DNA of 22,500 bases from Glandiceps talaboti (taxonomy: Eukaryota; Hemichordata; Enteropneusta; Spengelidae): positions 27,519,681 through 27,542,180 of the forward strand of contig NC_135552.1 of assembly GCF_964340395.1 (NCBI RefSeq). The letters are read 5' to 3'. The position numbers were made by a program, and so were the translations under genes. A model generated the notes under the pieces. The model was not told where the DNA came from. It did no database searches and saw only the letters and a list, made by a program, of their open reading frames with translations. Positions within the stretch are counted from its first letter, which is position 1; each line of letters starts with the position of its first letter. This document shows, piece by piece, positions 1 to 11,975 of the stretch.

Positions 1-3449
<3,449 letters not shown>

Positions 3450-3452
3450 TAA

Positions 3453-3496
3453 GGGACCGGTCAGTTTCTTCGGCCTGGGGGGGGGGGCGGTGGATT
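3453..3496 (+). repeat. Left terminal inverted repeat
   Basis: Begins GGGACCGGTCAG and pairs with the reverse complement of 5430-5474. Preceded directly by the TAA duplication at 3450-3452. Confidence 0.75.
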
Positions 3497-3497
3497 G

Positions 3498-3605
3498 GTA
3501 GGGGGGGTCACTCTGTTTTTGAAATTGGCAGTAGGGGGGGGGGTCATGCTGTTTTGAAAATTGTGGATAGGGGGGGGAGGTCATTGTGTTTTAGATTGTG
3601 ATGGA
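3498..3605 (+). repeat. Left subterminal G-rich repeat units
   Basis: Three units of about 33-38 bp, each a G run followed by TCA and then TGTTTT or GTGTTTT with an A/T-rich tail. They match three units at 5320-5405 in the same (direct) orientation. Confidence 0.65.
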
Positions 3606-4129
3606 AGAAAAAAATCCTTTCTATAATGGCATATAGCCTTGTCTGAAATGTGGTACATGTCAATATTTGTTCTTGTCCCTGTTTCTTACATGAATTCTTT
3701 AACATTACTTATTAGTTCAAACCTAACTATACATATTCATATACATGTACCGGTATTACCTACCTACCACACTAGTTACAGAACATGTCATGTAAATGCT
3801 TGGCTGTTTCACAATCAATGCTTCGCTTATATTGCAGTTTGGGGCAAAAGTGAACTTGAAGGTTTCGTAATGGTAATTTTCATAGATAGTTTATAAATGA
3901 AGTTAATCTAAATTGTTCTACTCGTCATGCTATTGACACTACAAATCACCACATCTCATCAGATTCCAGTTACTATTATACACTAGGTATGACCACCTAA
4001 AGTTCTCTAACATACCGGTGGCTTTATTATACATGCAATATTAATGCCCCTATATACTAATGTTACGTGTCCATTTTATGTGATATGAGAAACTCATTTA
4101 AAAACGTTTTGCGTTAGCTTTTCGAAGCT

Positions 4130-5200
4130 TGGAAATAATACCTCAAAGGTTATGAATAACCTAAACATTGCCTTAGTATCTGAAGCAAAATACTCCAGAT
4201 CTGCCAGGGGGAAAACCCCAAGGACTCCCTCACCCCCAGAGGTCACTCATACATTCAACCAACAATCAGATGCACCAACAACCTTTTTACTGTCATAATG
4301 GTATTAAACTTTTCTTAAATATTTTCACCCTATTCTAATTTGATATGATATTGTCTTTTCAAGATCTGAAACGTTTGCCAAGATAGTCTAAAATTGCCTT
4401 AAACTCCAAATCTCCCCTACCAATGATACTACCATTATAGATGTGCTGACCTTTACTACATGTATATAATGATGCCATTTAAACTTTTTAAGAACATATT
4501 TCAACCCTTAGTGTAAGTTATAAAGAATAGTGTCTAATACTTGCTGTCTTGTAAAGCATGGATTAAGTTATTGCTTGAAAGGGTCTGAATAGCCTAAATA
4601 TTGGCTTTAAGAGTAAAAATCCTCCAGGGTTTTTAGAGGGAGACCCCCTCAGACCCCCCACATGAGGTGGACATATCCCAGTCTCAAGCTCTTCCCCTCT
4701 TACTGTCGAGATGCTATCTAAGTATATTTCAAAAGTATTTCAACCCTATGTAGTTGCTTTTAACATGTTGGCTTGGAAATTATTGTCTAAAGGGTCTGAA
4801 TAGTCTCAAAATTGACTTTTCAGAGTTAAAAACCTCCAGGGCTTCTAGGGGGAGACCCCCTAGGACCCCCCTCCCCCACATGAGGTGTACACATCCTACT
4901 CTCAAGATCTTCCCCCTACCTCTTACTGTCAAGATCCTATCAAACTATATTTCAAAAATATTTCAACCTTATGTAGTTGCATTTTACATGTTGGTGCTGT
5001 CTTGTAAAGCTTGGAAATTATTTTCTGAAAATGTCTGAATAGTCTCAAAATTGACTTTTCAGAGTTAAAAACCTCCTGGGCTTCTAGGGGGAGACCTCCT
5101 AGGACCCCCATAAGAGATGTACATATTCCCTTCTCAAGCTTTCCTACCTTTCACAGCCAAGATGCTATTAAACTCCTTTTCAAATATATTTACCCTGTGT
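4130..5200 (+). repeat. Imperfect tandem units inside the transposon
   Basis: About five units of roughly 210-240 bp. Anchors resembling GGGTCTGAATAG recur at 4148, 4581, 4792 and 5031, with a decayed unit near 4365. Each good unit has a T/A-rich part, a CCTCCAGGG segment, a G-run/C-run hairpin, and a CTCAAGCTCTTCCCC-like part. Unit 3 holds a perfect 8-bp stem with AGA loop at 4845-4863. Short ORFs here are by-products. Confidence 0.65.
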
Positions 5201-5319
5201 AGTCAATAATTATAAATATGATAGTGCTAACCTGGGATCTTATAAAGTAAATGCAAGACAGTCAAGCAGTCCACACTGAGTCACGATAAAAAAATACCTG
5301 TCATGCGAATATTATATAT

Positions 5320-5405
5320 GAGGGGGGGGGGGGGTCATCATGTTTTAGAATTAAGTGATAGGGGGGGTCAGCCTGTTTTTAGTTTTACAGATAGGGGGGG
5401 TCAGT
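5320..5405 (+). repeat. Right subterminal G-rich repeat units
   Basis: Three units of the form G-run, TCA, then a T-rich segment (TGTTTT in the first two), in the same orientation as the left cluster although the transposon ends are inverted. Confidence 0.6.
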
Positions 5406-5429
5406 GACTTTTTGTCGGCCCGATTTAAG

Positions 5430-5474
5430 AATCCACCGGCCCCCCCCCCCAGGCTGGAGAAACTGACCGGTCCC
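5430..5474 (-). repeat. Right terminal inverted repeat
   Basis: The reverse complement begins GGGACCGGTCAGTTTCTCC and includes the same 11-base G run and GGTGGATT as the left end. Followed by TAA at 5475-5477. Confidence 0.75.
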
Positions 5475-5477
5475 TAA

Positions 5478-6807
5478 GTAGTGACAAAAAAACACGTTGA
5501 AATCGTGATCGTCGTTGAGGGCGATGATTTTGGGATGCGGAGCTAAAAGTGATCCATACTGATCTTTACAATATAACTAAACGACTGCCTCAACAAACTT
5601 TAAAGCTGCAGTTGGAACGTCTTTCTCAAACTCTTTTATCGGGTACAATAATTTACCCGTAATATCGTACACAGTGAATAGCATTTCATTACCTGTGTGA
5701 ACGTATTTTTATAGTTGTATATATGATAAATCATATCAAATTCATGTTTGAAAACCTCGCTAATGTCAAACGTATGCATTGTTAAAACCTTAAACCCATT
5801 GTACATTGAAATAACTACAAATGAATGCACTGGATATTAATGCGGCCACATGAATGACAAATAGATATTCATTTTTGGATTTTTAATTCTTAAGACAACT
5901 TTAAATGTTTTTCTACTTGGTGTGCAAAGTTTGTCATTGTACGTACAATAACAAAGATTTTAAAACATTTGTATTGTTTTGAATTGTTTTGAATTACAAA
6001 TAAGGATTTAGTATATGTTGTTTTACATTGGTTTTTTTTTCAAGTATAAATACAGAGTTGCTTTATAAAAATTCAAAATAAATACCTATTACATTTTGTC
6101 ATCCATCTTACACAATTTGAAATCTTCCTATTAAAGTTCGTATCACTGTATATTCTACCTCAGACCACTATGAGATTCTAAGTATTATGGGGATCTCAGC
6201 CATTTCATTGTCATTTATGGCGGGGAAAACTAGTCAAAAAGCAGAAAAGTACAGTCGTGTAGCATCTTGTTGAAACGATTCTTTGACTTGAGCAGAGTTC
6301 TTCCAGTATCCAAGAATGTGTTTTAAGTACACGTGACCACTCTACTTATTCTCTGTGTTGAAAGAATTCAAAAGATTTATATTGAATAAACTGTTAAGTC
6401 AGTGACGTTCTTTCCAAGATAGTCTTGAAATGTGCATAGGATGTGTATTCATTATCACACTACTAGATACTGTCAGTTAGTAGTTTATAGATGTTGTTCC
6501 TTTCAGTGAAGATATTTTACACCTATACTTGAAATTCAGTTATGGTGCTGTATTATAACAATAAATAGAACTAACACTTATTGGCGCCTACTTTCCGTGA
6601 ACAGACAACTCTTGCATTTTTCTTACAAATAAAAGTGTTTGTCTATTTACAAATTGTTGCTAGCGCTTCTGTTACGACTGCATCTAACGAATTCAATGTG
6701 GATAACGCAAAGACTATACGTACGCCGCCACGGGTCATTGTTTGCAAGTTCAGGTTTCATATTTCTTTAGTAGATTGATATGCTTTACAAGTGAGTTCTG
6801 GTCAACC
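5478..6807. other. AT-rich DNA between the transposon and gene A
   Basis: No supported coding sequence or repeat was seen. If the donor at 6837 of gene A is used, a further exon would have to lie in or beyond this stretch; none was recognised. Confidence 0.45.
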
Positions 6808-6813
6808 TTTATT
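6808..6813 (-). promoter_or_regulatory. AATAAA overlapping the stop codon of gene A
   Basis: The minus strand reads AAAATAAAGG; the TAA stop of gene A (6811-6809) lies inside the AATAAA hexamer. If used, the 3' UTR would be only about 15-30 nt. It supports 6809 as a true gene end, but the strong upstream donor at 6837 competes with that reading. Confidence 0.4.
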
Positions 6814-6999
6814 TTAATACACTATATTCATACTTACTCCTGACTTCACACCCCAAATAACAGTCATCCTTTGATTTGAAGTTATTGCCCCCGCCTTCAC
6901 AGCCCTCGAAAGATTTACACGTTTCATCTTCACAATCGTAGTACCATCTTTCGCCTTTGTCTCCGCAATCGTCTTGTATCGGATCGAATAGACACAAAT
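6809..6999 (-). CDS. Gene A exon 6: Kunitz domain and C-terminus
   Basis: Acceptor ACCTACCTATAG|AT, phase 1 in. Residues 224-272 match the Kunitz/BPTI pattern: C-x8-C-x15-C-x5-C-x12-C-x3-C with R-W-Y-Y-D before the third canonical Cys and N-N-F-K-S before the fifth. Spacing between the third and fourth Cys is two shorter than the usual seven. There is an additional Cys at 244, so the count is odd (seven). The residue after the second Cys, the P1 position of inhibitors, is Gly followed by Asp, so trypsin-type inhibition is unlikely. The reading frame ends in TAA at 6809-6811. A strong donor (GGA|GTAAGT, exon end 6838) lies 27 nt before that stop and would keep phase 1 if used. Confidence 0.82.
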
Positions 7000-9900
7000 C
7001 TATAGGTAGGTAAAAAGGGTTTATTATATGCAATCCGCTCGAGGACAAACACATAGCGATGGTATTGCCGTTTGGTATTTTTAGTATGTCAGTCTGTTTT
7101 ATCCATTGTCGTCTGGATTGTACGTGTATGTGTACTGGGTATTATTATTATTTAATTCTTAAAGATACACGCTACACTATGTGTCAGCGCATTGTACAAT
7201 AAAATGACACAGACGAAAGGGCACAAATGACTTTCAAAAATTGCTTGCTGGTTAAAAGTTCTTTCAAATACGAAGGATAAAAGTAATTTCAGAAGACAGT
7301 TAGTGGATTAAAACAAATCACTCATTAAATAGCAGCACACATTAAAATAGAGAGTCTACTGTCCTGCAGCGAACCTGGCAACTCAACTTGAAATCATCAA
7401 AATTAAATACTGTCTAAAAAGATGTGTCTTCAACCCACTTTGGAACATGTGAACATTCTTAACGCTACGAATATGGCGAATTTGTAACGCTTACAAAAGT
7501 ACGAAGGTCTTCGAATGTCGATAGTTTAATCATTTTCACATTATTATTTACATATAACAAAGTCAATAGTTGTGAAATGTGTTTACATCGGAATTTATTG
7601 ACGTCAACATTTCTAAAATTAAAATTTCATTAACCTATGCAACACGATCCAAGTATGTGTGGAGAGGGTTAGAATTTGAATCAAACATCCGGGGGGGGGG
7701 GGGAACACTGAGAAATGAAGATAGTCGAAGATTCGAAGTGTTTCAGACTGTACTCATTAACTGCAGTAAATATGTTAACTTACTACTGTAGTCAAGAAGT
7801 TCGCCATCTTCCGTGTAAAAATCTGCAAAACATCCCCCACAACGATTGGACTTGCATGTGATTTCACCAGAGCATTTTGATGTCAATAACGGTTCTTCTA
7901 CGTCACATGGATCTATGGCGCAGTCCCAAGGGTAACTACCGTCGGGACATGGACCTATAAAAAAAATTCAATTCTATCGTCACTCTTAAAGTTACCTAGT
8001 ACCTACCTCTCACCTAGAAAGCATTCTTCTCGTGTTCCAGTAGCCTGATAGAGTGGAACAAGAAGTGTGGAATCTAAGTGATTCCACACTCTGTACCAAT
8101 GACAATGTATGATTTAAATTTCGTTTGTGCTAGAATAGAGAGGACACTAGTAACAATAATCACATGCTCCAATGTCTAAGATGAAATATAATTATCACAT
8201 TAGTTAGCGCTTTTTGTCTCTAAAGAACCGTTAGTGAATAATTCCCCAACGAGTGTCAGATATATAGTACCATCCATTTGGGATGCGTAATTCAATGAAT
8301 CCCCTGTCAACGATATTCCCCTATTATTCCCCTAACTTGTTCTTCGTTCTGCCGAGGAACATACGAGTGGCCGAAGAGGCTTTGTACCAAACTGTATGGT
8401 CACGAATACTTTCCGGTTGAAAGACGAAAAATATTGAAGAATAATACAATAGTACCGTGTTTTATTGTGCTCTTCTGTGTTGTGTGCGCTGTACTGCACT
8501 GCACTGCAATGTATTGTACCGTGTGTGTGTATATATATATATATTGTCATGTTACTAGTCTAAATCATACTATTCATTTCAGCCTACTATACAATCTTGT
8601 CTTTTGATACGAACACTGAGTTACATCGTTTAAGATGACGCCCTCTTGTATTCAAAATATAATAGTAATTTCCCTTTTGTTTGTGGTTAAATAAACGAAG
8701 ATTCGTCGTTGTGGGCACTCTTTTAATCACTTATCACTCAACAAGAGCGTCCACACGTCGAATGTGTTACAGCTAAAACACGGAGTGTCCGTCAGAAGAT
8801 TGTACATAACATATACGCCAATCGATCCTGTGACAAGATGAGTTACTCACTAAAACAGTAGCACTTATATTGCTGAAGACAAGAAGAGAAAGTTTTGTTC
8901 ACCTTTATTCGGCTTTTTGTACTGTGTTCAGCAGTAAAAGTGTTGTTAATATATCAAGTAAAACAACAACCTAAACTTGGAAAATCATCATCTTTGATCG
9001 TAAATACATATGTTCCATAGACACGTATGGCGTACGGTGCCTCTTTTAGCTATAGTCTACAGAGATGGAACGGTGTAACAGCTGTTTTGCTCCATTCTAT
9101 ATTATAGTGTTGACGTATAAGTTGTATTTAATCTTTCATGTTGAATTGTGTGTACGATCGATATAAACAGTGTCACTCATATATATGTATTTGTTTGGTA
9201 GCGTCGATATCGATGTTAGTTCAGTCCTTCTTTCACGGTTGTTAATTTGTGTACTCGGTGTGTTTGTTAAAACTCAGATATTACAAATTACTAACCGGCC
9301 GGTGCTTGGCAAAGAAACGACTTTTCTTCACTACATTCGCGTACTACCCACTCGAAAGTTCCGTCTTCCATGGGACTGTCAAAAGATCAGAAAGGCAATG
9401 AATGTGGTTTTAGTGGAAAACGTCATTCAGGTTTATTTCTACCTTTGGTACACTTAGATTAACTATTGCTATCAACTCAATTATGTGTGTTGATGTTTAA
9501 TAGCACTCTTTGCCTGCAAAGAAGCAGTGCTGCGTTTGACATGTACATGTGGTCAGACATTTTTGGATTTCCTGCACAGGTTTGCGGTTAAACGGGATTT
9601 CCTGTACAGGATTGCGGTTAAACGGGATTTCCTGCACAGGTTTGCGGTTAAACGGGATTTCCTGTACAGGTTTGCGGTTAAACGGGATTTCCTGCACAGG
9701 TTTGCGGTTAAATGGGATTTCCTGTACAGGTTTGCGGTTAAACGGGATTTCCTGCACAGGTTTGCGGTTAAACGGGATTTCCTGCACAGGTTTGCGGTTA
9801 AACGGGATTTCCTGTACAGGTTTGCGGTTAAACGGGATTTCCTGCACAGGTTTGCGGTTAAACGGGATTTCCTGCACAGGTTTGCGGTTAAAGCAGTGAT

Positions 9901-11881
9901 GACACCATATTTTGCTACAATCTCTTTATCTTGACATTATTTGTTACGATGTTTTTTTTTTATCAGTTGTTCGACTAGCTCGAAATTAATATTCAAACAA
10001 TTGGTGGATACAGTGAAGTCCATGAATTATGGCATTCGGTATCGACTTACCTTCTGCAAGATGGGAAGAGACAAACACGGAGTGAACGAAGGCAAAAACC
10101 TATTGAGGCTTCCATTTAAATATACAATTTGCAGTTTCCGTGCTTAATTATTAAAAACGTAAAGTAGTAAAGTCTTGATACGTGACCAACTACTCATCTA
10201 AAGTGGATTAAAATATTACCATGGCAATACTCACCTCAGTGCTACGCATCTCTCTCCTATTTCAGGGTAAAGTGTATCCGGTTCCCATTGTACTTCACTT
10301 TTATCCGGCCATACGAAGTTACCTTCATTTTCTCTGTCATTGGCACCAATCCAAAATTCCATTTCTAGTTGATCTTCATCTAAGAATTCCACGATGTCAA
10401 ATTCTTCATCTTCTTCCGGTATTTTCACTAACATACCGCCTTGTTCCTCACATGCTTCCTCGGCATCAGTCCAAGATACAGATCCGATGAATACCTCGAT
10501 TACGTAAAGTTCTGAGTCCGAATCTCGTTTATACAGTCCTACAGAGGTAATCATACACTTAACAATTGTATCAACATCATTTAAACCCATCCCTTGCACA
10601 ATAATACGAACGGAAGTCTATCATACCTAAATCTTCGGAAAAGAATCGTTTCGTCAGAATGTTGCATAATTCAAAAAGTAGGAGGGCGATAAAACCAATA
10701 GCAACGCTTTGAGAAAGAAATATAGTTTCAATTTTAAAGTGTAAACGAAATTTTCTAGTGGACAGGTCTTAAATAGATATTCATATACTAGCATGGACTT
10801 ATATTACTCTAAGACTTATCTATGTCGCAACTCGTTTCATCTTTATTTTAATGTCATGTCATCTAGGTCAAAATCAGCAAGTTTTTTTCCTCGACGGGGG
10901 GGGGGGGTCACTTTTCCTAGTTTTGATCTCAATAACTAACAGATTATATTTATTGAGAAGAATAAGGGCATACGAAACTTTGATTCAATTTGATCCATGT
11001 GACAGCCATGTGACAGCCATGTGACAGCCATGTGACAGCCATGTCACATCTCTCTAAACCAAGTCCAAAGAAGAGTTCTAATTGAGATATGTCAATCAAT
11101 TACAGAGAATCTTAGACCACAATAACCATTCCTTTATTTTCATTGGTTGTGTATCTTACCTCTTCGTCTTAGATCGTGTTTCTTGAATGCCTATAGGTAA
11201 ACATGAGATGACATCAGTTCATACTACGTCATTTAAAGAATAGAAACAGTCAACATCACGTTTAATCTATCAATGCCAGCTCAGTACTGACAAGTGAAAA
11301 TGAATGAAACCAAAGCATTGTCACACATGTTATTCTTTCCCTTTCAATCTGTTAAACAACTGCAGAGACTATAGGTACCGTCATTGATTCCTTACAGTAC
11401 AATTGTTGAATCATGACCGTTTTCAAAGCTTTATCTATAATTTAATTTAATTAGTCCATTTCATTAAATAAGTAGGGCAATTCCATAGTTTACAAGCCAT
11501 TCAACGAAATATGACAACCTTCTTGTCAAAATATACTGCTGACAAGATTTGAAATGACATGACATGACATGATATGACATGACACGACACGACACGACAC
11601 GGCACGACATATGTCACCGTGACACAAAACACAACAAAACAAAACACAACACAACACAACACAACACAACACAACACGACACGACACGACACGACACGAC
11701 ACGAAACGACACAGCACAACACAACACAACACAACACAACACAACACAACAACACAACACAACACAACACAAGGCGACGGGACATACAGTGCCACATAGT
11801 TACCTTATAACGTCTCGCAGTTAGACATGTGTCAAGTAACATAGCCAGGAGCAGACAGACAATAACAATTGTCAGCCTCAT
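6809..11881 (-). CDS. Gene A: secreted C-type lectin / Cys-rich / Kunitz protein (6 exons)
   Basis: Proposed join on the minus strand: 11881-11804, 11190-11160, 10538-10235, 9375-9296, 7954-7784, 6999-6809. All introns are GT-AG, and the phases run 0, 1, 2, 1, 1 with no clash, giving 855 nt and 284 residues. Order: signal peptide (1-22), basic linker (23-37), C-type lectin-like domain (about 47-162), Cys-rich domain (about 166-221), Kunitz domain (224-272), short tail. No membrane segment follows the signal peptide, so the product should be secreted. Gene B has the same exon order, micro-exon length and CTLD split, which independently supports the model. The Kunitz exon also has a strong GTAAGT donor before its stop, so a longer isoform continuing below 6838 is possible. 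The specific function is not known; carbohydrate or protein recognition combined with protease-inhibitor-like modules is an inference from the domains. Confidence 0.75.
7784..7954 (-). CDS. Gene A exon 5: divergent Cys-rich domain
   Basis: 171 nt with no in-frame Met. Acceptor TTTTTTTTATAG|GT and donor AGTA|GTAAGT give phase 1 at both ends. It encodes residues 166-221, beginning P-C-P-D-G-S and containing C-x8-C-x4-C, then C-G-G-C-F-A-D-F-Y. This aligns with the domains of genes B and C but differs: the spacing after the third Cys is x10 then x5 instead of x4 then x7, Asn-Arg replaces Asn-Tyr before C-G-G-C, and the last Cys is missing. Seven cysteines remain. The domain family is unnamed as far as I can tell. 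Confidence 0.75.
8064..8090. repeat. 11-bp perfect inverted repeat (hairpin)
   Basis: AGTGTGGAATC and GATTCCACACT flank a 5-base loop. The pairing does not extend beyond the 11-bp stem. Lies in gene A intron 4. Confidence 0.7.
9296..9375 (-). CDS. Gene A exon 4: C-terminal part of C-type lectin-like domain
   Basis: 80 nt between acceptor TTTTGACAG| and donor GCCG|GTTAGT, phase 2 in and phase 1 out. It supplies the rest of the CTLD: D-G-T-F-E-W147, then C152, then F-L-C160. With C66 and C134 this gives the usual four-cysteine set (C66-C160 and C134-C152 expected). The WND calcium motif is replaced by W-V-V, so calcium binding at the usual site is doubtful. If the donor were not used, translation would stop two codons later. 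The matching exon of gene B (21078-21163) has the same phases, which supports splicing here. Confidence 0.78.
9571..9892. repeat. 30-bp minisatellite, 10.7 copies
   Basis: Units start CCTGYACAGG, continue TTTGCGGTTA and end AACGGGATTT, with no spacers. Only three positions vary: unit position 5 (C or T), position 11 (T, once A) and position 23 (C, once T). The CCTGTACAGG form is a perfect 10-bp palindrome. It lies in intron 3 of gene A. The period is a multiple of three, so three frames stay open and produce spurious decapeptide-repeat ORFs. Confidence 0.9.
10235..10538 (-). CDS. Gene A exon 3: N-terminal part of C-type lectin-like domain
   Basis: 304 nt, phase 1 in and phase 2 out (CTGAG|GTGAGT). 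It encodes residues 38-137 and carries the CTLD hallmarks: W59-x-x-A-x-x-x-C66, G-G-x-L-V after it, F-W-I-G-A at 98-102 in place of WIGL, F-V-W at 111-113, and C134 followed by V-A-L. The stretch 78-97 is very acidic. An E-P-D at 122-124 lies where calcium-binding lectins carry EPN or QPD. The acceptor chosen (CCTCTGTAG|GA at 10539) is the one that keeps frame with the micro-exon. The ORF runs open further upstream to 10599, but that part has no domain character. Confidence 0.82.
10995..11047. repeat. 11-bp tandem repeat, about 4.7 copies
   Basis: Units CATGTGACAGC repeat head to tail, ending in CATGTCACA, which forms a short inverted repeat (TGTGACA/TGTCACA) with the last full unit. Lies in intron 2 of gene A. 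Confidence 0.85.
11160..11190 (-). CDS. Gene A exon 2: 31-nt micro-exon, basic linker
   Basis: Acceptor TTTACCTATAG| and donor AGAG|GTAAGA bracket exactly 31 nt. It enters in phase 0 and leaves in phase 1, which is what is needed to join the phase-0 signal exon to the phase-1 CTLD exon. It encodes A-F-K-K-H-D-L-R-R-R plus the first base of a Gly codon. The tribasic end could be a proprotein cleavage site, but the residue four before the cut is Leu, so it is not a full furin R-x-K/R-R motif. Gene B has a 31-nt exon in the same position and phase (22221-22251), which is the main reason to believe such a short exon. Confidence 0.7.
11551..11772. repeat. Pentanucleotide satellite (GACAT / ACACG / ACAAC)
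   Basis: A run of five-base units that changes along its length from GACAT to ACACG to ACAAC, back to ACACG and again to ACAAC. It fills much of gene A intron 1 and ends about 32 nt from exon 1. The Cys/Val-rich and Thr/His/Asn-rich ORFs over it are artefacts. Confidence 0.9.
11804..11881 (-). CDS. Gene A exon 1: signal peptide
   Basis: The ATG at 11881-11879 opens 26 codons: M-R, then a hydrophobic stretch (residues 3-16), then a likely signal-peptidase site after Ala22 in C-L-T-A, then basic R-R-Y-K. The exon ends AAG|GTAACT in phase 0. It is 78 nt, the same length and phase as the signal exon of gene C. The sequence just before it (11890-11905, minus strand T-rich then CCTAG) looks like a splice acceptor at 11891/11890, so the true exon may start at 11890 with a 9-nt leader joined to a noncoding exon upstream. 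It sits between two microsatellites, a CAA array upstream and pentanucleotides in the intron. Confidence 0.75.
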
Positions 11882-11915
11882 TATCTTTCCCTAGGAATAA
11901 AAAAGGACACAGATT

Positions 11916-11916
<1 letters not shown>

Positions 11917-11971
<55 letters not shown>
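11917..11971. repeat. (CAA)n trinucleotide repeat
   Basis: About 18 CAA units, TTG on the gene A strand, immediately upstream of the putative 5' UTR splice acceptor of gene A. Confidence 0.92.
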
Positions 11972-11972
<1 letters not shown>

Positions 11973-11975
11973 GCT

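Larger units (their letters stand above)
3453..5474. mobile_element. Non-autonomous PIF/Harbinger-like DNA transposon (2.0 kb)
   Basis: The ends are inverted repeats of about 44 bp (3453-3496 and 5430-5474), starting GGGACCGGTCAGTTTCT, then an 11-G run and CGGTGGATT, with about three mismatches and one indel. Both sides are flanked by TAA (3450-3452 and 5475-5477), a 3-bp target duplication of the TWA type typical of PIF/Harbinger elements. The interior has no transposase-sized ORF; it holds G-rich subterminal repeats and imperfect tandem units, so it must be moved in trans if still mobile. Superfamily assignment rests on the TSD and TIR start only. Confidence 0.72.

Noticed and set aside
4754-5111. 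ORFs of 60-94 codons inside the transposon
   Set aside because: They fall in imperfect tandem units, overlap on both strands and resemble no transposase.
9497-9934. Decapeptide-repeat proteins on both strands and a possible CRISPR array
   Set aside because: The 30-bp units abut without spacers, so this is not CRISPR; open frames follow from a period divisible by three, and the site is intronic.
10896-10920. G run followed by TCA, like the transposon subterminal units
   Set aside because: Homopolymer runs also occur at 7691 and 21251; without TIR or further matching sequence it is not a transposon fragment.
11501-11881. 126-codon minus ORF containing the gene A signal peptide and a Cys/Val-rich tail
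   Set aside because: The tail is pentanucleotide repeat read through a GTAACT donor; splicing to the micro-exon explains the locus better.
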